From assembly GCA_964016875.1 (NCBI GenBank), contig OZ024720.1, positions 20,773,742-20,837,741 on the forward strand: DNA of 64,000 nucleotides. The letters are read 5' to 3'. Shown here piece by piece: positions 34,714 through 45,426 of this stretch. The position numbers and the translations under genes were made by a program. The notes beneath the pieces were generated by a model. That model was not told the DNA's origin. It was given only the letters and a program-made list of their open reading frames with translations, and did not search any database. The DNA is from Fallopia convolvulus. Lineage: Eukaryota > Streptophyta > Magnoliopsida > Caryophyllales > Polygonaceae. Position 1 is the first letter of the stretch. Each line of letters starts with the position of its first letter.

Positions 34714-35910
34714 TGATAGCATGCATTTAGACTTAGTTTAGGACATGTTTACTTTCATGTTTTGAGTCTTTTTAGCTTAGTTTTGAGTTAATTTCATGCA
34801 TGAATCATTTGTTTTCTTTGTTCGATATCTACTCTTGTGTTGTGTAGATTTCAGGTCATTTTGGATGGAGATTCAAGCATTTTCAAGGATCAAAGCTAAG
34901 ATGAGTATTTCATGGAGTCTAAGTGATGAAGGACGAAGCTTACAAGTGGTTGCTTGGGTGCCAAGATGAAGCAAGAGTGGATAAGGGAAGAAAAGACAAC
35001 CCAAACAAGTATGTGACCGAGTATGTGGTCGGGTTCTTAACTACCTGATCGGATTCAAGACCGGATTTAGACCGGGTACTTCAAAATACCGTCCTTGAGC
35101 TGTAGAAGCTTACCTGCCCAGGTACTAGCCCGGGTAGTTGACCGGGTGGGTAGTTTCCCGTGTCAGAATTTGGGTTGAGTTTTGCTTTGTTCCGTCTCTT
35201 AAAACACTTTAACCCTAGTTTATGATGATTATTAGGTATTATTGTTTATAGCCTCTCTTCTAAGAACCCTAGGTGGAGATTGCTTAGATTTTCTAGATCT
35301 ATTGGAATTGAAGATTGAATCGATTTGCAAACAAATTGGTATGTTGTTTAATATATTTGATTCGCTTTCTTTCCATTCCATGTCTGGCTAATTCTTCTAT
35401 TCTGAGGTTGGATGAACCCAATGATGAACTAGGTAGATCTAAATCGTGATGTTTGGTTGAATAATTCTAGCGGAACGCGACAACGAATGATGGGTTTGTT
35501 CGCCCTAGTCTCTAAAGAGCTTAAAGGGTCTAAAACGGATTAACCTTGCGCGACAACGATTGTTAATTGAGTCTAGGCACATTCACTTATTTTCTGAAAA
35601 GAGATTTGTGTTGGTTTTAGATAGTGAGTTCCTTCAAACGACATTCAAGTTGAAATCCAAATAGACATCATTTAAAATATACTGAAACATCATTGTGGGA
35701 ATCCTAAAGCCTAGAAGCTCTTCTCCACTGATATTTCCTTGTTATTTTTTATTACTTGTTAACATTTCAGTTCAACCATAAACTCTTTTCTTATTTATTT
35801 GGCTTGATCTACTAGTTCGGATATAAATTGGTACTACATAGTTCCCTGAGTTCGACACCTTGATACTACAACTGAACCGTATACTTGCGGTGTAGGAAAA
35901 TAGCCTATCA
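34714..35910 (+). repeat. Athila-2 5' LTR
   Basis: 1197 bp with TGATAG/CTATCA inverted ends, the same termini as Athila-1. No partner LTR exists in the window. Confidence 0.8.
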
Positions 35911-35916
35911 AGTTTT

Positions 35917-35934
35917 TGGCGTCGTTGCTGGGGA
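35917..35934 (+). other. Primer-binding site, tRNA-Asp type (Athila-2)
   Basis: TGGCGTCGTTGCTGGGGA, two C-to-T changes from the complement of the tRNA-Asp 3' end. It lies six bases after the LTR end. Confidence 0.8.
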
Positions 35935-36038
35935 ACTATTGCTAGTATTAGTTTTCTCTCGCAACTGGTAGATTAAGTCTAGTTTTTATTTTTAATTTGT
36001 TTCTTTTTTGTTTTGGTTTCAGTTTTGTTCTCCTTCTT

Positions 36039-37100
36039 ATGAGAAGATCTCTGAGCGCTAGTGCACTACACAACTACGATTCTGAACCTATACGTTCTTT
36101 TTATAGAAGAAGAAGAGAGCAAAGGGAAGCTAGAACCCAGGCTATGGATGACGATCACGCAAATGCACAACAACAATAACTATTGTTGCATCAACAGTTG
36201 AATGCTCAACCACTTATGACATTGGGTGATTATGTGTTGCCACGCCATCAAGGATCCACAACTGGTGTGGTCCGACCTCCAGTCCAGGCTATGAATTTTG
36301 AGTTGAAGCCATCTCTGATTAATATGGTTCAATAGAATTAGTTTGGAGGTCTACCTTCTGAGAATCCTCACCAACACCTCAACACTTTTCTGGAGCTTAT
36401 GGATACAGTGAAGATTCATGATGTTTCTAATGATGCGCTTTATTTGGGCGCCTTCTTATTCTCTCTAAGAGACATGGCTAAAGCTTGGTTCAAGGCCCTG
36501 CCTCGTGGCACTATCACTACATGGGATGAGTTGGCCAAAGCTTTCCTAACCAAGTATTTCCCGTCTAAGTAGACTACAGAGATGAGGAATCAAATCAGCT
36601 CATTTCAAATGAAGGATGGGGAATCTCTTTATGAAGGTTGGGAGAGGTTCAAGGAGCTCTTATTGTTATTTCCTCATCATGGAATAGACAAGTGGGTGCT
36701 TCTTCACACTTTTTACAATGCTGTTGACAACACCACCAGGCTGCTCATTGATGCCTCATTTGGAGGCACAATCATGAAGATGAATGTTAATGATGCCTAG
36801 GAGCATATTGAGGATATTGTCCAACATACTCACTACTATAATGATGCTCGATCTATTCCAAGTTCTAAAAGATCAGCTGGGCTCTATGAGGTGGATAAGG
36901 AAACTTTGTACCAAGCACAATTTGAAGCCTTGAATCAACAAATCGAGCAATTGAATTTGAAGGTGAATGGGCCTAATAATCGAAATGAAGAAAGCTCTAA
37001 TCAGGTTGTCTCAGGTGTCAGTTTTATGGAGCAGGTGATCACACTATATCATCTTGCCAAGTATTTGCTTCTAAGGAGGAGCCACATGAGGAGGAGGTGA
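36039..37100 (+). pseudogene. Athila-2 gag, N-terminal and capsid part
   Basis: One frame from ATG 36039 with at least four stops (about 36177, 36333, 36570, 36798) and no shift until about 37095. Retrotransposon gag motifs are visible: the LNTFLELMDTVKIHDV segment, LRDMAKAWFKALPRGTITTW, the WDELAKAFLTKYFPSK part and SLYEGWERFKELL. The same segment (TELRKRI ... ETWERFKEML) is where the Athila-3 gag begins abruptly after a tRNA sequence. Confidence 0.75.
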
Positions 37101-38257
37101 GATACATGAATAACTTTGACAGAGGGGATATGAATGATCCCTACTCTAATTCCTACAACCCCGGTTGGAGAAATCACCCCAACTTCTCTTATGGGAACAA
37201 TCACTCACAACAGCGAGCACCTTCTAGGTTTCCACCAAGGGCTCCACTACACCCAAACCAAGAGGCTCAACCCTCCCAAAAGCCTACATGGGTGATTTCT
37301 ATTGAGAGCCTTGCCACCTCCATGAAGACGCTAACAGAAGAAGTGAGTACTCAGGGAAAGAATTTGAAGATCATAGAACAACAAGTGGCTCAACAAGCTT
37401 TGCATGTTCCGAGAGCGCCTGGTCAATTGCCTGGACAACCTGAAGTCAATCCTAAGGAGCAATGTCGATTTGCCACTCTAAGGAGTGGAAAAGAGCTTGA
37501 GGAGTTTCCACCGGTGAAAAAAGGAGTCGCAGAAAAGACAACGGAGAAGCCATCTAAAGATGAAGAACCTAAATATGTTGCTCCCCCACCTTACAAACCA
37601 CCTCTACCTTTCCCACAAAGGAAGATTCAGGCGGTGCAAGAGCAACTATTTAGGAAATTCATGAGTATGATAAAGAAGCTTTACATTGACATTCCTTCCA
37701 TCGATGTCCTCACTCAAATGCCCACATATGCAAAATTCTTAAAGGAGATTCTATGCAAAAAGAGGAGGATTGAAGACTATGAGACAATAACTTTGGTGAT
37801 GGATCAAATTGAGAAGATTCCAAGAAAACTAAAAGATCCAATCGACTTCTTTATCCCTGCTGGTTTTGGTTCTCTTCAATATGATTGCTTTTGTGATCTT
37901 GGTTCTAGTGTCAATATCATGCCTTTGTCAATTTGCAAAAATATGAAATTAAGTGATCCTATTCCAAGCAAAATGCGTCCTATCATGACTGATAATTCAG
38001 TCACTCATCTTGTGGGCATTATTGAGAACTTTCAAGTGAAGGTAAGCAAGTTCTTTATACCAAGAGATTTTTTGATCCTTGACATGGAGGGGATGAATGA
38101 CATGATTCCTATCATCTTTGGGAGACCCTTTTTAGCCATTGTTGTACCTAACATTGATCTCAAGAATGACAATATCTCACTCACTATTGGGGAAGAGAAG
38201 ATAGAGTATGAATGTCTCAAAGATAACTTCCTTGAAGTGCACAAGAATCCTCCATAA
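37097..38257 (+). pseudogene. Athila-2 gag end and protease
   Basis: A 386-codon open frame. It has an asparagine- and proline-rich gag tail (NNHSQQRAP...), a TLRSGKELE motif typical of Athila gag-protease linkers, then the aspartic protease with CDLGSSVNIMPLSICKNM (the usual DLGAS-type site, here DLGSS) and IIFGRPFLA. It ends just before the internal deletion. It is joined to the upstream gag by a frameshift near 37095. Confidence 0.8.
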
Positions 38258-38315
38258 GAGAATGTCAAAGTAGCTTGTTGTTATATTGAAGTGAAGATGG
38301 CTAATATTAGAAAAA

Positions 38316-38646
38316 ATGGAAGTTAAAAGCCACATGGATGGTGATATTGCTGAGGATATAAAGGGTAGGGATCACAAGAAAAAGAAGAATGTCCGAGCAA
38401 AAGCTGAGATTAAAAGAGGAGACAAGGTGATGTTATTCCATGAAAGATCCAACATGTTTTCTGGGAGCAAAAGAACAAGATGGTCAGGGTCATACATAGT
38501 AATTAATTCAAGTTTTAAAAGGAGGAACTGAGCTTTGGCATAAAAACTCGGGAAAGTTCAAAGTGCAAAGACATAGGTTGAAGCTTATAGATGAGCCTGA
38601 TCCAGTCAGGGTGGGTACCAAAGACCATCCTGACCCGATCACTTGA
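38316..38646 (+). pseudogene. Athila-2 integrase C-terminal remnant
   Basis: Short frames read KRGDKVMLFHERSNMFSGSK and TRWSGSYIV, then KVQRHRLKLIDEPDP. These match the tail of Athila integrase, as in 52289-52522 of Athila-3 (RTRWSGPFVV, NGHRLKKFYEQPDPD). It lies only about 60 bp after the protease, so the roughly 3 kb of RT, RNase H and integrase core is deleted. Confidence 0.75.
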
Positions 38647-38649
38647 AAG

Positions 38650-40120
38650 AAGATGGGAGGTCAAGCTAACGACCGTAAACAAGCGCTACTTCGGAGGCAA
38701 CCCAAGGTTAGTGTTCTCTTATCTCTCTCTCTTTTATTTATACATTGGGGACAATGTAGATTCTTGGTGGAGGGAAACATGTTTCATGTTAGTTAGATGC
38801 ATATAGTTGCATGTTAGATTGCATTTGCATTAAAAAAGAAAAAAAATTGAAAAAAATCAAAAAATGAAAAATAAAATAAAATTGCATTTTAGGAGTTATT
38901 AATTTTCCCTAAAGTAACAAGCCCCTTGCTCTTCATAATTCTTGAATGAAATCCTATCCCCTAGACTTGTTTGAAGTGTTTGAAGTTTTGGTGATGTCTA
39001 GCTATGTTTATGAACTTGTTTGTAATTGAATGAGCATGTATATTCTTTGAGATTTTAGTTGATATTGAAGTTCTAAACAAAAGCCATGTGAGATTCTTGA
39101 CCTTTCTAGGACTATTTGATATTAAGAGTCCTCTCTTTTCATGTGTGATTCTCACTTTTGATTGCCTCCTCTAGAACTTGCATTATACTCTTTTTCAATA
39201 TCACTTTTATGACTTTTGTATGCATCTTTAAAGTGATTGAGGCATTGTTTCTATGAGCTTATTATTCCCTATCCACCCATATATATGATCCTCTTTTTCA
39301 TAGCCCATGTCAGCCTTTATTGCCTATTTATCTAGAAAGCTCCACAGGATAATTCCGAGCCTAATGTTAAGCCTGACCCATCCGAGAAATATGTATTGCA
39401 GTGGATTATAAGTTTGAGTTTGAGAGAAGCTTGGGGGATTAAAAAAGGGTTGATTATAATTGTCAAAAGTTTGGATGGAGTTTGATGTAATGAGACGTAT
39501 GAAATGAAAAAAAATGAGGAAAGAGAGCTCATAAGAATAAAAAGAAAAAAAAATCTTAGATGAGCAAAGTGTTCAAGTGTAAAGGTTGTGGGAAATAAAA
39601 GAAAAAAAAAGGGAAATGGAAGATGAGAAAGAAAACAAAAGAAGAAGCTTGGGAAAGAAGTGCATTAAGCTTGGTTTTGGTGTTTTGTTTAGGAGTGATT
39701 CATTTTCCCGGATTAGCACCACATACCAAATATTTATCCCCGCAAAAATTGTTCTCACCCTTACCTCATTACAACCTAATGAAAGTCCTCATGATTTTTG
39801 TTTGTGTATAAATTCCCATGCGGTGGAGATTTAGAACGCTATGCAAGCTTCTGGTAGTTAGGCTTCAAAAGGATGAGACTTGAGTGAAACACGTCCTATT
39901 CAAACACTTGAGAGAAAGCGAAAACACAATTGTCCTATGTAAGGTTTAGAATGGATATGTTGGATTTATCTTTTAGATGTTACAAATGCATGCTATGATT
40001 TTGGTTGTCATTCTTTGCTTCTATAATTTTCATCTAGGCTATTGTCAAAATGGATGCATGACTTTCTTGTCTTGTGGGGTGTCGGATTTGATTTCTTACT
40101 TGAGGACAAGTAAGGTTTAA
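38650..40120 (+). other. Athila-2 3' untranslated region
   Basis: AT-rich non-coding sequence. It carries the three conserved blocks also seen in Athila-1 and Athila-3: AGCACCACAT near 39714, GGTGGAGATT near 39822 and the GTGAAACAC ... ACACTTGAG part at about 39885-39915. No protein is recognised. Confidence 0.6.
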
Positions 40121-41273
40121 GCTTCTCATCTAAACGAACAAGAGATAAATGAGTGTAGGGCCCTAAAAATCCAATGTGAAAAACAAAAGAATCCTCATCT
40201 AGAAGAGAAAATACGTGTCCTGTAAAGTGGGGTAAGTGGAAAGAGAGACTACTATACTGGGAACACTAGGCACAAACTTTATGTCCAAATCGCCAAGGGA
40301 AATGGGTCAAGGGCTTATAACAAAGAAACCATGGATAGGAACATGATACAAAGACCCCATCCCAAGTACTACTTAGGTGAGTACTACAAAACCTGCTGGA
40401 ATTGTGGTGCGCATGGGCACTACAAGAAAGTTGTCCCAAAAGGAAAGCTCAAGCTCCAAGGAATCACGAGTATTGGAATAGGCAAAACAAACAAGCAAAC
40501 AAACCTGCTAGAGGTCCCACTCATGGGAACCAACATAGGAATTTCACCTATCACGCTGGGAACTCTCGTGACATCAATATTACTGATTATGTTATGCTTG
40601 AAATTTTCTTTCCTTGTAAGGAACCAGACAAGAGTAATCTTTCCCGGGTCACCAAAAACTAACTCTCCTTGTAGGTGGCAATGGGGGGGGGGGGGGGGGG
40701 GACAACACATGCGTCATAGATAGTGGCTATTCAAATCATATGACTAGAAACAAAGACAATCTCATCTCACTCCACACACAAGCTGAAGGAGGTCATGTGT
40801 CCTTTGCTAACAAAAATTAAGGAGAAATTATTAGAACAGGAGAAGTTCTGTTGAACAAGTCAATCAAGATTAGCAACGTCAACTTGGTAAATGATTTGTG
40901 ATACAACCTCTTGAGTGTATCTCAGATATGCGATCAAGGGAACAATGTTGTCACCTTCGACGCAGAGAAATACTTGGTCATCAGCAAGAAAACCGACAAA
41001 ATCATTCTAAGAGCGAGGAGGTCCAACGATGTCTATGTGGTGGACACGAACTTTGAACCACCAAGAAAGTTGTGCCTTGCAAGTTCCCATGATGACATGG
41101 AACTTTGGCACAAGAGGCTTGGCCACGCATGCATAAATCAAATTCTAAAGCTATATCTACAGGACCTGGTCATTGGTCTTCCACGAATCAACATTGAGGG
41201 AGCCAAGCTCTGTGAAGCATGCGTTCGTGGCAAGCAAACCAGGAGCTCCTTCAAGCTAAAGAAGGTGGTAAGC
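40121..41273 (+). pseudogene. Outer copia gag end and start of pol
   Basis: Gag resumes with HLNEQEINECRAL, matching the inner element, has a stop near 40220 and a second knuckle-like site CWNCGAHGHYKK whose last cysteine is lost. The protease region near 40700-40800 is broken by a 19-base G run at 40683-40701. From 40911 a 122-codon frame carries the GAG-pre-integrase domain (LWHKRLGHACINQI, CEACVRGKQT). It ends at the chromovirus insertion at 41274. Confidence 0.8.
40683..40701 (+). repeat. G19 homopolymer tract
   Basis: Nineteen consecutive G residues. At the matching place the inner copia element has gtgagaggg, so the run grew from a short G-rich stretch. A sequencing or assembly length error is possible. 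Confidence 0.8.
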
Positions 41274-41652
41274 TGTTAAGGTGGGGGGGATATGTGGTTT
41301 ACACTAGGAGAAAGAAGGGTTTTAAACGAAACATTGCCTAAATGCTTGTTAGGCCCTTAAGGGCAGAAAGGTCTTTTGTAAGGGGACAAATATCAGAGGC
41401 CGTTAGATGGGGATGGGTGATTCAGCTTTTGGGTAGTAGTATTAGTAGAAACTTACCCTAAGTGGAAAGATATCCACAGAAATTGAGAATTGTAATCGGG
41501 CACGCCGCCTTGGGCTCATTGGGAGGCTATCCCTTTGAGAGTTATGTATTTTCCCTTTCAATGAAATAATAGCTTCTTGTGGCTATTTTGCAGCAAATTC
41601 CTTCTCTTTTAGTTTTTCTTTCTAAAATCAGATTACTCATTCTCCAAATCCA
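41274..41652 (+). repeat. Chromovirus 5' LTR
   Basis: About 379 bp, from TGTTAAGGTGGGG to about CAAATCCA. An AATGAAATAATAG poly(A)-type region lies near 41560. The first 84 bp match 59682-59765. The primer-binding site after it (TTTGGTGCTCTCG...) is of a type common in chromoviruses; I do not assign the tRNA. Confidence 0.7.
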
Positions 41653-41685
41653 ATATTTGGTGCTCTCGTTGAAAGGTCGCTAGCC

Positions 41686-42900
41686 ATGACTAGAACCGAA
41701 GAGTTGGATGTGAGGGTGAGTGCGCTCGAGAGTGAGATTTCCCATATACAGAAAGGTCAGGAAAATATACAGAGAGATCAAGCAAATCAGAGTGAGGTCA
41801 GCCGTGATACTAACCAGAGGCTGGTGGGACTGGAGAGCAATTTCGCCAAGCTCTGCCAAACGATTCAGGATGCTCTTAATCCTCCCCACAAGGCGATCTT
41901 TCCGGGAGAGAGCGGGGTCTCTAATTCCGAGACGCCGATGGAGGAATCCGCGCCACCAAGGTTCACGCGTCCTCTACAAAGCGCTTATTGACAAGAGGGT
42001 GAATCATCCCCCCTAATGACGAAGAAGGTGGAGTTGCCTTCGTTTTAAGGAGAAGATCCGCTCACCTAGATCTCGAAGGTTGAAAAATATTTCGCCATCC
42101 AGATGATGCAGCCAGGAGATCGGGTGACACTGGCCATGTTGTGTATGGACGGTGCTGCCCTAAACTGGGTTCGATGGATTCAGTAAAAACGGGCCCACTT
42201 CTCGTGGACAAATCAGAAATCGGAGTTGGTGAAGTACTTTTTGGGGACGAACACACTCAACCGCTTCGAACACCTAAGTCTATTGAGGAAAACCGGGATG
42301 GTGGACGAGTTTGTGGTCGAACTAGTAGGGTGCGCTGCACAGACCGAGGGTTGGGAAACGAGCTGTTGTTGGGATATTTTCTCGTGGGGATGAGGCCAGA
42401 AGTTAGGGTGGAGTTGCAATCGTTTGAGGCCGTTGAGTTGTTCGCAGCCATGGATGGAGCTCGTAGGGTAGAAAAGAAGGTCAACTTTGAAAGAGGGCAG
42501 GGAAGGAGTTTCGGGGGGAAGATGACACAAAGTAATGGGCCTAACTCCATGGAATGGGACCATAAAACATGGATAGGCCCAAATTCAAGTTCCAGCCATC
42601 ACAGTAGCCCACGAGATAGATCTGTCTCTGAGAAGACGAGTAGTTGGACTTCAAATCCTCCATCCCCGACTAGAAGCTCTGGCACCTCGGTTTACTCGTT
42701 CTCTGACGGCGAGCGAGGTAAGTGACCTGCGAGCAGGGGGGTTGTGTTTCTAGTGTAGGCAACCGTATTCCCCAACATACAAATGTACTGAAAAGGTTTT
42801 TAAGCTAGTCGAAATTGATGAAGCTGAATTCGTTGAAATTGACCCAGACTTAGAGATGGTTCAAATTGGAGAAATTGAGCCACCGGGGGGGGGGGAGGGT
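41686..42900 (+). pseudogene. Chromovirus gag, broken
   Basis: The first frame (41686-41988) starts MTRTEELDVRVSALESEI, a coiled-coil-like start usual for chromovirus gag. Later parts jump between frames; a gag segment of LVKYFLGTNTLNRFEHLSLL type is readable at about 42215-42290. The part before protease has an acidic run and an 11-base G tract at 42885-42895 that changes the frame. Confidence 0.65.
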
Positions 42901-42934
42901 AGTGCAGGGCGAGTCAAAACTGTAGTGGCTGGAG

Positions 42935-43189
42935 TTGCCTCTCCATACCATGGGAAATGGGAATCAGAAAAGGGACCTCAAAATTAGAGCAAAACTGGAT
43001 GATATGAAGATAGTAGCTCTGGTTGATAGCGGTGCTAGCCACTGTTTCGTAAACTCCAGGATTGTGGAAGTGGAAGAGCTGCTCGTGGAGCAGACAATGA
43101 TCTTTGGGGTCAGACTAGGTAATGGGAGCAGGGCTGAAGCTCGAGGGATTTGCAGGGGACTGCCCTTACATTTCCAGACTAGACAATGA
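42935..43189 (+). pseudogene. Chromovirus aspartic protease
   Basis: The frame contains KIVALVDSGASHCFVN, the retroviral-type aspartic protease site, and a following GVRLGNGSRAEARG part that fits the flap region. It is truncated at about 43160-43180, where the sequence jumps to RNase H with no reverse transcriptase in between. Confidence 0.8.
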
Positions 43190-44242
43190 TCTTTTGGTGA
43201 GGACTGATCACATGAGCTTGAAGCATCTGCTCACCCGACCTATTACATCCCCAGCTCAGGTAGCAAAGCTCATCAGGTACGATATTGTAATTGAGTACAA
43301 GTCAGGGGCTACTTACAAAGCCACAGATGCCCTCTCAAGAAGGGAAGAAGAGCTGAGCTATGGGGATATCACAAGACCATATTTGGCCTGCTGGGAAGAG
43401 CTACAGAAAGAGATTGATGAGGACTCAAAGCTGCAGGAAATTAAAAAAAAACTTGAAGGGGGTGAAACATTGAAACAGCCTTATCAGTTGATTGGGGGAA
43501 AACTCTTTCACAAAGGGAGGATATGCATTCCAGAGTCTTCCCCGTGGGTTTAGAAATTATTGGATGAATTCCATTCATTCCCGACCGGAGGACATTCCGG
43601 GGTCTTGAAGACCTATAAAAGGGTGGCCACAAATGTTCACTGGCTCAATTGTTCAAAACCGTGTAAAAGCATATGGCTAACTACTTGGTGTGCCAAAAAA
43701 GTAAATACGAGACAATGACACCTGCTGCAGCCCTTACCCATTCCTCAAAAGGTTTGGGAAGATGTGTCAATGGACTTTATAGGCGGGCTTCCCAAATCCC
43801 AAGGGTATGACTACATCATGGTGGTGGTAGATAGACTCACCAAGTATGGGCATTTCATCTTGCTAAAGCATCCTTATACAACAAGGAGTGGCTGAATTGT
43901 TTGTCAAAGATATTATGAGACTCCATGGGGTGCCAAGGTCGATTGTGAGCGATAGGGATCCCATCTTCTTGAGTAGTTTTTGGAGGGAGCTTATTGAAAA
44001 GAATGGGATCAAGCTGTGCATGAGCACTACCTATCATCCAAAAACTGATGGACAAACAAAAGTCCTAAATAGGTGCCTTGAGACTTATCTAAGATGCTAC
44101 TCTTCTGAGCAACCCAAGCAATGGTCTAGGTGCATCGCTTGGGCAGAGTACTGGTATAACACCAATTTTCAGGGTGTTGTACGCAGGACTCCTTTCGAGG
44201 GGTTATATGGAAGAGAACCACCAACTCTCAAACAATATCTAC
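43122..44242 (+). pseudogene. Chromovirus RNase H end and integrase, first part
   Basis: LLVRTDHMSLKHLL marks the end of RNase H. Then comes the HHCC region (EFHSFPTGGHSGVLKTYKRV) and the integrase core with WEDVSMDFIGGLPKS and, in another frame from 43888, SIVSDRDPIFLSSFW and YHPKTDGQTKVLNRCLE (D, D, E residues). Stops and shifts occur near 43551, 43655 and 43880. The frame is cut at YGREPPTLKQYLL by Athila-3 at 44243 and goes on at 59096. Confidence 0.8.
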
Positions 44243-45426
44243 TGTTGATGAGGGTTTCTTGACAACAAATAAATTTATAAGTCAAGACCCCCCAGTCTAA
44301 GAGAAGTCAGGACCGTCCACGGGAAGCAAGGTTGTTCGTTTACCAACTATAAAAATAAGAGAACAAATTAAAACAAGAAAAAACAGCTACGACTAACCTC
44401 GTTAACGACCTTGTCAGGGTTGTTAATGAGCCTGGAATTCTATTAAAAACAGAACAACTAATGACCCAAATGCAGGTTTGGTACCGAATCACTGTGCCTC
44501 GGTAACGAATGAAAATGAAAGCTAAAATTAACAAATTCAATAGATAAAAAGCTCTAGGACAAGGGTTACCACAACATAGCCATGCATATAAACTTATGTG
44601 AAGATAAAGATAATGCCTTTAAAGATAAATCTATCAACTCTCACTGACTAACGAGTAAATAAATCAACTTTCATAAATCAATTCACTTTATTACTTGTTT
44701 TAAATCCAAAGCTCGAAACTTTCGTTATCGAACAATATCAACATTCAAGTCCATAACTTTCTCTTTCGATCAAGCAACAAACTCGAATTACTTTGACTAT
44801 CGTCTAAGAATAAGCACAACAAGCAATTCAAAGGATAGAAGGCAATCAAAAATTCAACACATTCATTCAAACATGCACAACATTGTCGGGTTTCAACCCC
44901 GACCCTAGATAAGAAAACTACTCACTCTTCATCGAAACAAAGCAAATAACTTTAAACATTGAAAACAAAACTGACATGAAATTGAAAAGGAAATTGTATC
45001 TTTACCGACACAGGTCACCTCGTTAACGACCTGCACAGGGTCGGTAGACTTTCTTGAATCCCTTACAAAAATTGTATCTTTACAGCCTCGTTAACGACCT
45101 TCAAAGGGTCATTACCGAGCCTCTCTTTTGGCTTCTCTCGAACTTTTCCTTGGCTTTAACTTGGACTTTAACTTGATTTTCCCATGCAATCTTCTTCCTT
45201 ATCTTCCATGCATTCCTCCTTCCACCACTAGACTTCAACTTAGCTTGAAAAGTTCTCCTTTCCGCTCATAAACCTAAAAAAAGACACAAAACGGAGTAGC
45301 TTCCATACTTTTCACAAAATCTGCAAACCTATCCAAAAACACAAAAAACTAACTCTAAAACCTACCAAAACTAAACTAAACAACCTAAGAAAGACACCTA
45401 AAACTAGACTAAAAACACGAACATCA
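44243..45426 (-). repeat. Athila-3 3' LTR, missing a promoter-bearing segment
   Basis: 1184 bp against 1479 bp in the 5' LTR. The missing part corresponds to about 58375-58665, which holds the TATAAATA box and a (CT)n run. On the sense side the sequence AGTATGGGGTATTTT before its start (45427-45441 in plus coordinates) is the polypurine tract. Confidence 0.8.

Larger units (their letters stand above)
34714..40120 (+). mobile_element. Athila-2: gypsy element with 5' LTR but no 3' LTR
   Basis: The LTR (34714-35910) runs TGATAGCATG ... GCCTATCA. The primer-binding site is at 35917, then gag, protease, a short integrase remnant and a 1.4-kb 3' untranslated region. The sequence stops at about 40120, in the phrase ggtttaag that in Athila-1 directly precedes the polypurine tract. 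The copia gag then resumes at 40121. The polypurine tract and the whole 3' LTR are missing, yet almost no host sequence is lost. Reverse transcriptase, RNase H and most of integrase are deleted between 38257 and about 38320. Confidence 0.8.
21195..41273 (+). mobile_element. Outer copia element (Sirevirus-like), split by three insertions
   Basis: The 5' LTR starts TGTTGGGACAG at 21195 and ends GATCCAACA at 33221. It is interrupted at 22072/33118 by a related copia element with the duplication gtgtc. A tRNA-iMet primer-binding site follows at 33224-33235. Broken gag (33279-34713, 40121-40680) and the start of pol (about 40700-41273) follow. An Athila element interrupts gag at 34714-40120. A chromovirus cuts it within the pre-integrase domain at 41274. 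Integrase, reverse transcriptase, RNase H and the 3' LTR are not in this window. Confidence 0.85.

Noticed and set aside
41680..42725. Separate host genes from the 194-aa and 116-aa frames
   Set aside because: They fall between the LTR and protease of the chromovirus and are pieces or shadows of its broken gag.
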